A DNA stretch of 64,000 nt, from NCBI GenBank assembly GCA_038373865.1, contig JAXGGA010002019.1, forward strand, positions 62,001 to 126,000, read 5' to 3'. Numbering within the stretch: position 1 is the first letter of the stretch; the number at the start of each line of letters is the position of its first letter. The notes beneath the pieces were generated by a model. That model did not search any database. It saw only the letters and a list, made by a program, of their open reading frames with translations, and was not told the DNA's origin. Of the stretch, positions 12,606-24,487 are shown piece after piece. The DNA is from Uloborus plumipes (taxonomy: Eukaryota > Arthropoda > Arachnida > Araneae > Uloboridae). The position numbers and the translations under genes were made by a program.

Positions 12606-14026
12606 CACTGCTCGACATTGAAAATGCAACACCAAGAAGGAGTGGTCAGAAATTGATGAAATTTGGTAAGAAGACAGAGACAGCATGGAACAATAAGTGA
12701 TATTTATTTCAAAATAAATAAGCAAAATTTAGAGCGAGGACGGCGTCGGCTCAGTAAGAAGTAGGACCACCGCGGACAGCGATGCACGAAGAAACACGTC
12801 TAGGCATGGAGTCAATAAGCCTGCGGTTGGTGTCCTGAGGGATGGTACTCCATTCCCTTTCAACCATTTGCCACAGTTCGTCCTCTGAACGAGGCAGTGG
12901 CAGGTTCTGCAAACGGCGTCCAATCACGTCCCACACATGTTCGATTGGTGACAAGTCAGGAGAGTATGGTGGCCAGGAAAGCATCTGTACACCTCGTAGA
13001 GCATGTTGGCTGATTCGAGCACTGTGAGGCCGGGCGTTATCCTGTTGAAAAATTGCATTTGGCAGACCCTGAAGGTAGGGGATTGCCACCGGCCGCAGTA
13101 CATTATCTACATATCGTTGGGCCGGTTATAGTGCCCCGAATACGAACTAGAGGTGATACGGAATTGTATGCAATAGTGCCGCAAACCATTATGCTACGTT
13201 GTCGCGCTGTGGGGCGTTCCACAGTTACTGCCGGATTCGATCTTTCTCCACGTCGACGCCACACACGTATGCGATGACTATCGCTGGACAAACAGAAGCG
13301 GGATTCATCTGAGAACACTACGGTTTGCCATTCTGCCATCCACGTCGCTCTGGTCCGGCACCATTCTAAACGTTGGAGTCTGTGCTGTGAGGTCAATGGC
13401 AGTCTTCTTAGCGGGCGCCGAGATTGCAGGCCACGTGCAACCAGTCGACGGGAAATAGTTCTGGTCGACACAGGAACATCCAGGGTACCTTGCACGTGCT
13501 GCAGAATCGACGTACAAGTAACTTGCGGGTCCGCCACAGCTTGTCGGTGAATCCGTCGATCCAAGCGGTCTGACGTCACTGTGGCTGCACCTGCACCCCT
13601 CAATGTGGCTACATTTCCTCTTTCCAACCATCTCCGACACAGCCGATGCACAGTGCTTGCATCCATGTGGGTATCAGCTGCAATTTGACGTATGGACCAA
13701 CCTCCCCTTCTCAGTCCGATCACCATACCCCTTGTAAAGTCGTCTATATGCTGGAAGTATCTTCGTTGAGGACGGCGTGGCATTTCCTCCTTTCACACGT
13801 ATCCTTCGAGACAAAAACCAAATTTCTCCGATAATTAGTCTGGCAGAAAAAACAACATGAACATAGCCCACTTTTCAACTTCATTCTCTTATATCTTACT
13901 TCACGTGCGTCGGAGAGCTGCGCATTTCATATCATTTGCATAACTCAGTGACGTGCGTCTACGGTAAAATTTGCATGAATTTCTGACCACTCCTTCTTGG
14001 TGTTGCATTTTCAATGTCGAGCAGTG
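12606..14026 (-). mobile_element. Tc1-type transposon, copy 1 (1421 bp)
   Basis: The inverted terminal repeats begin CACTGCTCGACATTGAAAAT and run about 48 bp. TA lies on each side (12604-12605, 14027-14028), the standard Tc1/mariner duplication. The transposase lies on the minus strand. Copy 2 at 36900-38323 is nearly identical in sequence and in opposite orientation, so both insertions are recent on an evolutionary scale. The much higher GC content than the surroundings also marks it as foreign to the local DNA. Confidence 0.95.
12751..13783 (-). pseudogene. Tc1-type transposase, one frameshift (copy 1)
   Basis: Cut-and-paste DDE transposase. The frame opens at ATG 13783 and gives an N-terminal HTH region (about residues 15-120) and the first catalytic Asp (SDESRF, residue 159). 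It then fails near 13123, where copy 1 has one base more than copy 2. The remaining part (12751-13089) holds the second Asp (FQQDN) and the Glu (SPIEHVWD) and ends in RGGPTSY. The intact version would be about 343 residues, usual for Tc1. A Trp-to-Cys change in the MVWG motif (MVCG here) is another lesion relative to copy 2. The 32-residue Asp-Glu spacing is shorter than the usual 34. Confidence 0.92.
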
Positions 14027-14028
14027 TA

Positions 14029-14485
14029 TATCTCTTGAAGGTATATTTACTGAATAAAATTGTTGTGGGGGGGATTACGTGGCATACGTAACAATCGGTT
14101 TATTGAAAAGGACTTCGATACCTGTTTGCAGCCCAAAATTAGATAACCTTGTAAGGAATTCGGAAAACAGGTCAATTATGAAAAGCCCCTAAAGATCCTT
14201 ACGAGTCCTACAGCTTAAAATGGAATCATAACCAAACCACTGGGGCATGATCAAAAGATATACTGTGACATTCAAGAATATTCTGGTGGAACTTTTAATT
14301 CCGGCCGTCCTATGCATTAGAAGACTTCGTGTTCTGCAGTACAAAACTACAAATCATACAGAATTTGAACGATGTTGAGGAAATATACTTGGAGCTCTTA
14401 ACAGAAACAAATTGTTAAAACATGCATGAAGAGGAATGGAAATGTGATATTGCAAAATTTTAGTATGTTCAGAAATTTGCTCGGA
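14029..14485. other. No gene recognised
   Basis: Moderately AT-rich sequence without recognisable genes or repeats. Confidence 0.4.
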
Positions 14486-14489
14486 AGTG

Positions 14490-14850
14490 CCCTTCATTTA
14501 AGGGGGGTCAAAGGGGGTCGATTGTCCCATCCTCTGACTTTAGGAAATAAATATATATACATATAAATGAGCGTGGCTTTTGCTGTTCTTGATGATATTT
14601 ACATTGAGTACACACTCTGTCCCCCACCCTCTGAAAAAGTTCGAAATAACGGACATAGAACTGCAGACGGGTATTTCTAGGCCCGACATTTAAGGGCCGG
14701 GGAGAAGGGGTCAATTGCCCCCCCCCCCTGCTCGCTGTGACAATCAATGTATTTACATGCAAGTCGGCATGATTTTTGATATTGCTGATGAAATGGCATT
14801 GTGCTTGCATTCCCCCCTCCCCCGGAAAAACTTGAAATGACGGGCCTGGT
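14490..14850. repeat. Two copies of a GC-run repeat (family K)
   Basis: Units at about 14490-14645 and 14690-14850 share an order of landmarks: a G/C run, CCT(C)TGACTTT or similar, GGAAAT, a TATTTACAT stretch and GGCATG or GTGGC, then CCCCC(T/A)CCC and CTTGAAATGACGGGCC. A third copy lies at about 62415-62545. Transcript-like frames across them are not conserved. I cannot assign a class. The GGCCYGTCATTTC border suggests an inverted-end DNA element. Confidence 0.5.
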
Positions 14851-17800
14851 TGTTTCGAACATACGAAGAACTTTTTCAATGCAAAAAATTTAGGGATTAA
14901 AAAAGTTAGATTATTCAAGAAGAAATTTGAAGGAATAAGCATGAATATCAGAAATAGGAATACATTGACGAAAAAATGCACTATATTAAGTGAAAACTAG
15001 TAGTGAAAATATATTTCTTCAGAGAATACAACATCTTTCACTGCTAGTTTTCACTAGTTTATAAAAGAAGCCTTTTTTATTTACTTTTCAACTTTTGCAG
15101 ATACTTAGGACACTTCCATAAAAGTTATTTTTAATCCCTCATACAAAATAGGAGAAGATTATAAGTTTATCATGTGCATCTCTGTAACTGAGACTTTGTG
15201 TGTTTGTGGGTACCTCCGTGAAATCCTAGCTTCTTAACAGATTTAATTTTTATTCTAAGTTTTATATAGCTTCACTCTTCGGACGGTGATTTGATCGAGA
15301 GTGTTCTTAGGTATTATTTATTTGAGTCGGGGGGGGGGGTTAATATTAGCGCATGTTACAAAGTGGGATTTCCCCTCTTTTGTGAAAGTTTTCTTCAAGG
15401 AATGAATGTAAAAGAAATTAGTGATCAAATAACAATTTAGTATTTTAAAAGATATTGCTAGCAAATTAGTCGCATTAAGGGTAAAACAAAACCATATTAA
15501 TATTAAAGTTGCTAATTTTATGCAGATTTATGGGTTATTTGTTAACCTAACATACATTTATTTATACTACATACATAAACCTACGAAGAATATATTAGAA
15601 TAATCATTTAAAGAAATCAAAAAAGTTTCACTGTCGTATTTATAATTAATAATGGTAAGCTTGAGTTTTAGTTCAATAAAACAATCATGTTTATGAACTT
15701 TTCAACTAAGTATAAAGAATTCTATCCACCTTTTTGTTGCACATGCATAAGTATATCATTTGCAAACAATTCAACCAACCCATATCCGATACCTCAATGT
15801 TTCTACCATCTGTTGTGACGTTCTGTAAGATAGATGTGAATGTAAAGTAGTGCTTGTGTGTGCAATACTTTGTTTCAAACTTCATGCAAATGTCTACAAT
15901 TCAGGACGTTTATCTGTCTTTATTTCAGCTTCTATTTCTGTGGTCGAGTATTTTGGCTTTCAAACCGTGTTTGGAATAGACAGCACTTTAAACAAAATAT
16001 CAAGTGATTTCTTTTTTTCTCATAGAGTTCTTTGAAGTGTACTCTTTCCAGTATTATTTTTAATTTAGTTCTTTTGAAAATAAGGTCCTTTAAAATTTAA
16101 ATAACTGAGAGCTTAATTTTTTTAACTCTCTTTTCCGACTGTTATTTACATACTGTGAATTTTATTGAATTCAAAACTGAACTTTAGTTTTTAGTTTATT
16201 TTTAGACATGGTGGAAAAAATATTTTTCATATGCAAAGAAATGTCCGTAAAAATGATCTCATATTGTTTCTTTTTTCGTACATAAGATGATACGTGCTTG
16301 GTGAAATATTGTTAACCACAATATTATAGATGTTAATTAATCCTAAGAGAGAGCATTTGTTTGACATTCGGTGCAAGTAAAATTTTGTATTTCCTAAAAC
16401 AAGAAAACCGAACTACTCAATAAAAATTACGTTTCAATATTTTCTTGTTTTTTTTTACCCGGATATCACGTCATACTTTTCTCCAGCATTCTTGTAGAAA
16501 CTATGGATGTAAATTTGCAATTCTTTGGATAATGTTAAAAATCTGCATGTATTCCAATTCATGAACCTGGCTACTTTAAGCACATCCGGTTTTGCTGGGA
16601 GACCCTTAATATTGGAGTAAAATGGAGCAACACAATTTTTTGATTTTATATTGCAAGTTACTTTTACAGTAAAAAGAATTTCGTCTATTTCTTTTCTGGT
16701 TACGTATAGTGAACAGTGTTAAAATTTGAACCATATGTTTTGAGAAACTTGCTATTTTTATCCTTTATTTTGTATCTAAAGATTTTTAAAAGTCGGTCAG
16801 TTTAAACTAAATTTTTTTTTCATAAAGGATACAATGTACAATACAATACAATTTCTATAAAATATATGAGTCGATACAATTTGGCGTATGTATAAGTAAA
16901 TGTATGCATATGATGTGCAGATTTGATTATCGAAAGAGTGTACATGTATAAATATTCTTTCCTACACAAGCCTAAAAAGTGAAAGAAACGAAATATAAAT
17001 GTTTACTTCAAAAATACCTCTGGAAGTAAAAATAAGGCAATCAAATAAATATTGACGCACAAAAAATTAAACCTAGAGTGTGTTGATGTATAAATATGCG
17101 TTTGTGTTTTATAGATCAGTTGGTCTGTCCTCTCCTTCACTACACCCTTCCCACTTTCTACACCACGGCCTTATTCCCTAGTATCTAGCTTTGTGTAGGT
17201 CTATAACAAATTTTCGTTTTGATTTTATCTGTTAAAAAAATTCTCATCAGCATCTGAATTCATCTATTTTTTTTAAATATGTATTTAAACCAGTATGACA
17301 AAACAAGTTATCTTTGACCTTTTAGAGAAAGAAAACTCTTTCTGTCACCGGGGAAAAATAATCTTCTACTTAATAATTTTCGCCTCAATGCACAAAATGT
17401 TGGTTGGATACTGCAGATAAGGCACGTTTTTCTGTCTGGCTTTTAGGAATATTTATTTGCATGGAAGCATTAAAAAGTATGAAATCTACTCTGTTTTACT
17501 GTGCCGCTTTCTTACGTCTCTCATATCAGTTATCATTTTTGACTTTTATAACTTTTAATTGGAAATACTCTATGTGCCACCAAGAAATAATATATTTAAG
17601 CGTAACACATAATGTTCTAATAACAAGTAAATATATTAACGATTTTGGCTCTCAAATACATTTTCCGTTGTTTGCCTACAGATAAATTTTTATGTAAAAA
17701 AATTAATAAAATCTGAGGTGGATACCGCGATAGTTCTTTTTTGTGCCTGTTACATTTTGAGTAATTTTAATGCAACTTAAAATAAAAGGTACGTATACTT

Positions 17801-18288
17801 GTTTACACACGTTAGATGTATTATTTCTGAAAGATAAAATTTATCCAAATATGCAACTATTTTTCCGTACACATATAAAAGCACATTAAATGTAGAAAAT
17901 TGCGCTTTTATTTTTAAAGAGATTTAATGTCTTTTGTTGGCGTGTAAGAGAATTAATGGAAAATGGTACCTAGTGTTCCCAATTCTAATATGATGTGATT
18001 GAGATTTTCTTAGGGATCAACATTTAGCATTGAATTCTGTCGAAACACTGCCAACTATCACCTGGATCGCAAAACTGACAATCGATTTGACATTTAATTT
18101 TTGTCGTCAAGTTTTAATCGTTAAGTTTTCGCCGAATAGTTACTAACTTATAGTATTAGTTTCGCTTTAGTTACATTTAAACATTTCTACCAGCAGTAAA
18201 ATATTACCTTAATTACTCTAAAAGAAATATACATCATACGACAATTTTCAGCAAAAAAAACACAATAGGAATTATAAGGATCATAAAA
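14851..18288. other. No gene recognised
   Basis: AT-rich sequence. A small inverted repeat pairs AGTGAAAACTAG (14989-15000) with CTAGTTTTCACT (about 15043-15055). No frame resembles a known protein, and I see no element ends or RNA genes. Confidence 0.4.
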
Positions 18289-18310
18289 GGTGCGTTATAT
18301 AAACATTTTC

Positions 18311-18583
18311 TTAACAAACCAAATATTTGATCGTTCTTTGGGTGACTTCTGTACTATTGTAGGAGATATTGTTGTTTGCTTTCTTAATAAGTATCTTTTC
18401 ATAACTCAAAAGCATAGGGCACCTCTTTTTGGGACCTATATTGCTTTTACAATTGAGTTTTACTTTCGTGGTACATTTCGTTATGTCAACTTGAAGTTCT
18501 TCATCTTCAAAGCAGCCGAGTACTATTTCTGAAGCTGCCTTTCTGAACAACTGTGCATCGATGCATTCCGCCATGTCCTTCAT
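18311..18583 (-). CDS. Unrecognised 90-codon frame, possible exon
   Basis: Starts with ATG at 18583 and has a mixed, protein-like composition (MAECIDAQLFRKAASEIVLG near the start, then an acidic FEDEE patch and a Cys/Lys-rich middle) unlike the Phe/Lys/Ile-rich chance frames around it. I do not recognise the family. A GTAAAAG donor-like site lies within it at the codons after KVKLN, so it could be a first coding exon of a host gene. No neighbouring exon was found. It may also be chance. Confidence 0.25.
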   Translation of the reverse strand: MKDMAECIDAQLFRKAASEIVLGCFEDEELQVDITKCTTKVKLNCKSNIGPKKRCPMLLSYEKILIKKANNNISYNSTEVTQRTIKYLVC

Positions 18584-19119
18584 TTACAGAAGTATAAAGC
18601 TGATGTTAGTCACAAATCTTTTGAATAAAGCGATACGTAAATAATAAAGATAATGATGATCCTATTAAAGTCTGACTTTGAATGGATGGCACTTGACTCC
18701 TCCTTTTTTTAGAATTGTTCATTTTCATGAAGGTGTGATAAGTAGAGGAAAACTGAAGAACGGATTCAGCTATTGGGATGTGCTATTGGGTCTAGCATAG
18801 CTTGAATACTCCCTCCAATTAAAGAAATTTGCCAAAGAGGTAAGATATTTTAATTTTGTGATGTTGAGGCAGGTGTCTTATTGGACAGGTCAATATTCTA
18901 AGAAAGTGGGTGGACCTACGTTTTCTTCTTCGAACAGCAATTGGTTAAAGAATGCAACGCCTCCGATAGTTCATTTTTATTAAAAATTGGCCAGAATAAG
19001 GTTTTAATAAAGAACAGAATGCTTGTCTTTTTTCCTTTTCCGCCAACCAAAAGCAGTTACTGTTGCAAATTGCATTCCAATATATTTGTGTGTTTAGTAC
19101 TTAAATAAAAAAAACATTC

Positions 19120-19622
19120 AATTGATTTTGAAACTTTTAAGTGTTAGTTACCGAAATTTCTAACGTTATTCTTCATAAAAATAATAAAACAATAAGCATC
19201 AACGAATTTCAACCAGCGAATGATAAATTAAAAATTTAATTCCCTGGATCAAGATATTTACTGCAATTTATATTGTAATAAACGAATGGGTGCATAATTG
19301 GGGGATCGCACTAGGTCTGAAAAAGGTTGCGCCTCTACTGCAGCCCCATTTGAAAAAAAAAAATATTGTAATAAATTGCAGTGCTGTAAAATAAATGTTG
19401 CAAACGATACATTTAGAATGGTTTTCTATAAATGTTGACTCTTTTTTGCCCTTATATGGTCAAAAAATTATTTCTTTTTTTATAAAGAATGTCACATTGC
19501 CAAAATGTCGCTAAACTCACAAACATGGTACACGTCAATTTCTTCCTTCTCTACCTACTTTAAGGAATGGACTCTTTTTCTCATTTGATTGACAAGTGCC
19601 ATCTCTTCACGGTTTTATTATA
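19120..19622 (-). mobile_element. Decayed Helitron fragment related to N1
   Basis: Read on the minus strand, blocks match the N1 Helitron interior (about 1210-1480) in order. Examples are the ACCGTG.AGA.GGCAC block with TCAATCAAATGAGAAA at 19570-19620, the CCATTCTAAATGTATCG block near 19405-19430, and the CAACCAGC.AA.GATAAATTA block near 19210-19235. Ends are not visible. It is split by a short retroposed insert at 19283-19363. Similarity is clear by eye but heavily diverged. Confidence 0.6.
19283..19363 (+). mobile_element. 81-bp retroposed insert with A tail
   Basis: Flanked by a perfect 12-bp direct repeat, TATTGTAATAAA (19271-19282 and 19364-19375), and ending in 11 A. This is the hallmark of LINE-mediated retroposition. 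The 70-bp body (landmarks GGGGGATCGCAC, GGTCTGAAAAAGGTTGC, CTACTGCAGCCCC) has no B box and no reading frame. It could be a very short SINE, a truncated LINE tail or a retroposed small RNA. It sits inside the decayed Helitron, so it is younger than that element. Confidence 0.65.
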
Positions 19623-19629
19623 TATATTA

Positions 19630-21115
19630 AATTCTACAGCGCACAGTTTTCAGGGTTTTTTTATGCCATTTTTCAAAAATTATGTAATAGTTTGATCCAT
19701 AGCAAGCTTTCTCTATAAGGAAGGAAACTTTAAACAATTTCCAAAGCTTAACCAAGGTTTCACTCGATAACGTTTTATACGCTAAAACGTATAAGACGCT
19801 GTCTAGTTAAGCCTTGGCTTAACTGGAGGCCTGTAACAGTAGCTGAAAGTTAGGTATATACGGTGTTAAAGCAATCTAGTGTTTTGCAGAAAATTCTATC
19901 TCTCTTTGTCAACAAGCTTATACGTTTCATCCACATAAAAGCTGAGTTAAATCAATTTTCTACTAGCCAAATTCAAGTACTTCAATTTCTTCCACTCTAT
20001 TCGACTATCAAGTACCAATAATAATGTTATTTTAAAATCAATTTCAGATCACATAGCTATGAATCTAAGTCTGATTAATCATATTTGCAAAATAGAACCC
20101 CTCATAAGTTCGATTGCATTGGGAACACATTAACCAAACAAAATGTTACAAATAGTCAACAATGTATTACATGAAGGTATCGTCTTTATTCAGATTTAAT
20201 AGAATATTGCATTTTCTGAGAATCATTTCGACTAGTTTTCTGCCTTACAGTGTAAACATCCTCTAAGAATCCCAATAAATGTCAAAGTTAATATCAATTC
20301 TCCTACTTAAGGATAATAATGTCCAAGATGTCTACTATAAATGCAATTACATGTTTTGATGTCTTGTCACGTAATGAAATTTGTAGCTAAGTTTTATCCT
20401 GCCAGTTTTATCTGTTAAAGAGACATTCGATTTTTATATTTTCGTGATACGTGTGACAAAAATGCCTCAAGCTAATTTTAATGAGTTCATAGTATTTTTT
20501 GCACAACAAAACTGAGTGCTGAAAAAAGGAAAACTTGGTTTTCGTTATGATCATTGTATTTTCCATTCCACATTTATTGCATTTTCCTTCGTTATTTTAA
20601 AGAAACTTTTAGTGTAAGGGTAAAAATCTACACGACATCATTTCTAAAAGCGCAAAATTTGCAAACAAATGCATACGCGTACTTTGAAGCTACAGAGAAC
20701 ATCTTTTTCAATTCAAGATATGAGTAAATGGATGTTAAAACATTCTTCAAAAGCTGCCAGTGTTTGCTTTCTCTAAAGTTACTGTTTATATTTTTATGTA
20801 TGGAGCTTAGGGGCTCCCCCTCCTGCTTGCTGACATCCACCCATTCCAAAAGATTTCTTTCCAATTTTATTTAGTTTGCAAGAAAGCGGGGAATGGTGCT
20901 TTGTTTTTTTAATCACAATTTTTAAAGTATATCTCGAGCCTATTTGAGCAGTAACAAACACAAACACTCATATTTAAAGGTGTTTAAGCCCCTTATTTTA
21001 AAAACTGACTATTTTGCTCGCAAATAAATATAGCTGTTAAGATATCAATTGAAAACTGAGAAACACATTTCGAACTCTGAAATGGCAGTGCGAGCCCCCC
21101 ACCCTTAAATATCGG
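19630..21115. other. No gene recognised
   Basis: AT-rich sequence. A 78-codon minus-strand frame at 20628-20864 has mixed composition but resembles nothing I know. A short palindromic patch (GTTTTATACGCTAAAACGTA) lies near 19770-19790. Confidence 0.35.
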
Positions 21116-21119
21116 GGGT

Positions 21120-21215
21120 CATTACGCTCATTAGGAGCCGTTTTGGAACGTGTGTATCAAATTTCAAAACTATGTGTAACACCCCCCTCATTAGGGGGGT
21201 TCGTTTACTGGACTA
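21120..21215. repeat. Copy 1 of a roughly 95-bp direct repeat
   Basis: CTCATTAGGAGCCGTTT followed by sequence through CGTTTACTGGACTATG. A diverged copy in the same orientation lies at about 24195-24285 (TTCATTAGGAGCCGTTT through CGTTTACTAGACTA). The two bracket the palindrome J and the broken CDGT protein, so they may belong to one older repeat that J entered. Confidence 0.45.
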
Positions 21216-21659
21216 TGATGGGGGGAAAAGAATGGAAAGAACACAATTTTTGTCTTTCTTCATTTCTAGCTCCTTCTTCATCTCCTTGATTTCCAATTTT
21301 GAGAAGTCAAATCCCTATGATAACCCACACTACCTAACACTCAAAAGAAAAAAGAATCATGACAATTTAAACTTGAAAGTGGCTCCAAAACTAGAAAAGA
21401 ATGGAAAAATTGTCCATTTTTAAAAAAAATCACAAATTTTGATATTCAATACCTAGGCACCTATTAAAGCTACAATAGAAATTAAAAAGGCATTTTAAGG
21501 ATAATTACCCTCTTTATTTGTCTAGAAAATAATTTTGGTCCCAAGTAAAGAGTTTTGAGACATAAAAGGAAAACTGAAAAAAAAAAACGCAACAAAAATC
21601 TCAAGTTACAACACGAGCTCTCTTCCCCCCTACCTCCAGGGCCTTTTAGTATGTTCATC

Positions 21660-23127
21660 ATAGTCTAAAATCCGACAGCAGTTTATCTACACTCATAGCG
21701 TACACTCATCACGTATATGTCAAATTAAAGCTGATTTCTTTCCGAACGTGATGCACTATGTCCGCCTATGTAAAAGTGCCCGAAACCTATAGGCAGCCTG
21801 GCCTAAACAGGTCACATGAATGTAGTATTTCTACACTCATAGCGTACACTCATGACTCATATATCAAACTGAAGCTAATTTTTTTTCTGAACGTGGTGCA
21901 CTGAGGCTGCCTATGTAAAAGTGGGCGCAACCTCTAGGCAGCCTGGCCTGAAGTTTAGGGTCCAAAATTTCAAATGGTTATAAAAAACGGAAAAATGGGT
22001 CGATTCTTTTGTTTTTTTACAAAAATTATTCTTAATGTGAGTACTTTTTCGAAAAACAATTGATGAACTTAAACTTCAAAAATTGCCGATAGGGGACGCT
22101 TTAGACTTTGTAGCTAAAAACAACTACTTTTTAACGGGTTTTTTTTTTTCGTATTTTCGTAATTGATTCAAAAAATTCAAACTCTAACTTACATTTTGAC
22201 CCCAAAACATCAACTAATTTCCAGTTCTTAGCAATATTCGGACCAAACGTCAAAAAATGTGTTTTTCTGCTTTTTAACTTGTCCTTTCATGTAAATAATA
22301 TTATTAAAATCATCTGGCGATACTAATAATGTGAAAATAAAATTAAATGCACACTTTCTGAGTTGTAAAATACAAAATTTCTGGGTAAAAAAAATGTTGG
22401 AAAAAAAATTTATTTTTTCTTTTTTTTAGTTACGAAAGGGTTCATCTGATTTTATTTTAACATTATCAGGTGATTTTAATAATTTTTTTACATGAAAGGA
22501 CTAGTTGAAAAGCAGAAAAACACAATTTTTGACGTTTGGTCCGAGTATTGCTAAAAACCGGAAATTAGTTGATATTTTGGGCTCAAAATTTAAGTTAGAG
22601 TTTTAACTCTTTCAATCAATTACGAAAATATGAAAACAAACGGTAAAAAGTAGTTGTTTTTAGCTCCAAAATCTAAAGCGTCCCCTATCGGCAATTTTTG
22701 AAATTTAAGTTCATCAATTTTTTTTCGAAAAAGTACTCACATTAAGAATAATTTTAGTAAAAAAAGCAAAAGAATCGACCGATTTTTCCGTCTTTTATAA
22801 CCATTTGAAATTTTAGACCCTAAACTTCAGGCCAGGCTGCCTAGAGGTTGCGGCCACTTTTACATAGGCAGCCTTAGTGCACCACGTTCAGAAAAAAATT
22901 AGCTTCAATTTGATATATGTTGATATATGAGTCATGAGTGTACGCTATGAGTGTAGAAATACTACGTTCATGTGACCTGTCTAGGCCAGGCTGCCTATAG
23001 GTTTCGGGCACTTTTACATAGGCGGACATACTGTATCACGTTCAGAAAGAAATCAGCTTTAATTTGACATATACGTGATGAGTGTACGCTATGAGTGTAG
23101 ATAAACTGCGGTGGGATCTTATACTAT
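21660..23127. mobile_element. Palindromic element J (about 1.47 kb)
   Basis: Arms of roughly 670 bp (21660 to about 22330, and about 22470 to 23127) are reverse complements at high identity. They share CAGTTTATCTACACTCATAG, GCGTACACTCATCACGTATA, GGCAGCCTGGCC and GCCGATAGGGGACGC. Within each arm, the block CTACACTCATAGCGTACACTCAT...GGCAGCCTGGCC occurs twice in tandem (for example 21688 and 21831). No transposase. Exact ends are uncertain by about 10 bases, and I cannot see a target duplication. Confidence 0.82.
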
Positions 23128-23690
23128 TAGGGTGTATCGAAAAAAACTTTTTTTCTAAATTCAATTTACTAAGTTGACAAAAAGTTGCCACTACCTACCC
23201 ACATATTCCACAAAAAATGTCATTCTAATCAGAAATTGTTTGGGTGTCCCTCACAAGGCCTGACATTTGTGAATTTCTTCAAAAATATTCTTTTTTTAAT
23301 TTTTTTTAAATATTAAGAATAAATGTTAAAAATAATTCAAGTTAAAAAATGTAAGCAGCAAAGTCGGAGGACAAAATTGGGTTTGAAAAAAGTATATTAA
23401 ACAACATTTAGACCTCCCACATTTATTCTAAGCTTCCGTAATTTTCACCAAAACTAGCATTTTCCAGGCCACGCGGCTTGGTTAGAAACTTGTTTATGAA
23501 TGTGGAATCTAACTGAATTAACACTTGAAACTGGGAATTATCTGTGATACATGTGGACTAAACTATAAACAGAATCTAAGCCCCTCGTCACACAGTGCCC
23601 GCGTTCTATCGGGGCCACCGTGATGGTAAACGAAATACAGCTCCTCTAGCGTAGCTGCTATAGGATTATAGAAGAATATATATCTTTGGG
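23128..23690. other. No gene recognised
   Basis: Begins AGGGTGTATCGAAAAAAAC at 23130, which looks like a DNA-transposon terminus. No matching opposite end was found nearby. The section at 23580-23640 is unusually GC-rich for the window. Confidence 0.35.
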
Positions 23691-23801
23691 GGTTGAGGAA
23701 ACAGACTCTAAATGATTCGGACATGGTGCTCCAGTAAATGGCCCAGGGAAAGAAATTGTAGCTTCAGTTTCACGATTTATGGAAAAAAATAAGTTCTATT
23801 G

Positions 23802-24234
23802 ATAAAGAACATAAAAGCTATCGGTTGTGATGGCACATCAGTTAACATTGGAAAATCAAATGGTGCTATTAGACTCCCAAAAAAGTCTTTAGAACCCTCA
23901 CTAAAAAGCCGTGGTATGTTTTATTCATTTAAATGAATTACCACTTAGAAAGTCAACGGTGGCTCTTGATAGGCCGACTACTGGACAAAATTATTTTAGT
24001 TGACCTATTGGAGAATTCTTACAATATTGCTAAGATCTACCAGTCATGAACTTTAAAAAAATAGAACACGTTTTACCAGAAGTTGATGTCAAAGAATTGA
24101 GTCAAAAATACTTATGGGATATGTCTAAAGCTGTAATGTCTGGCAAATGTTCTCAAAATTTAGCAGAAAGGAACCCTGCAAGCTTTTCCCTAATGTTCAT
24201 TAGGAGCCGTTTATGTACATCTCGCAAATTTTAA
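23802..24234 (+). pseudogene. Broken repeat-encoded protein with IGCDGTSVN motif
   Basis: Frame pieces read IKAIGCDGTSVN with GKSNGAIRLP (23802 on), then after a stop LPLRKSTVALDRPTTGQ, then MNFKKIEHVLPEVDVKELSQ, KYLWDMSKAVMSGKCSQNLA and ERNPAS. I recall a widespread repeat-associated protein in arthropods and Hydra with CDGT.VNTG, LPLRHL, GPTTGP, KYL.DM and SGKCS..LA.R.PG in the same order. That is memory, not a search. I cannot name the transposon superfamily. Stops and at least one frameshift show it is dead. The enclosing direct repeats at 21.1 and 24.2 kb may be part of it. Confidence 0.5.
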
Positions 24235-24285
24235 AAATTACATAGTTTTTTCACTCTAACTTTGACCTTCGTTTACTAGACTAAA
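24195..24285. repeat. Copy 2 of the roughly 95-bp direct repeat
   Basis: Same order of words as 21120-21215 (CATTAGGAGCCGTTT, then CGTTTACTRGACTA), diverged between. It overlaps the C-terminal end of the broken CDGT protein, implying that the copy at 21.1 kb is also a protein-derived or 3' flank fragment. Confidence 0.4.
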
Positions 24286-24487
24286 AGATAATGCTTCAAC
24301 ATTAATGTACATTTCTGCACGAACGATAAAGCGCACCCTACCTGTTTCAACATTTAAGTCTAATCTTGGTTTTTGCGCTTTCTTTTAGTTTAAAACTAGG
24401 TGATTTACTTTATCTGCCAGTTTTGTACATTACTCAGTTTGTAGTTTTGTAAAGGAAAAATGAATTCATGATTTATTCGTGCTTTTT

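Noticed and set aside
13305..13640. Alternate-strand and alternate-frame proteins inside the Tc1 copies
   Set aside because: Shadow frames of GC-rich transposase sequence; the same shadows occur in copy 2.
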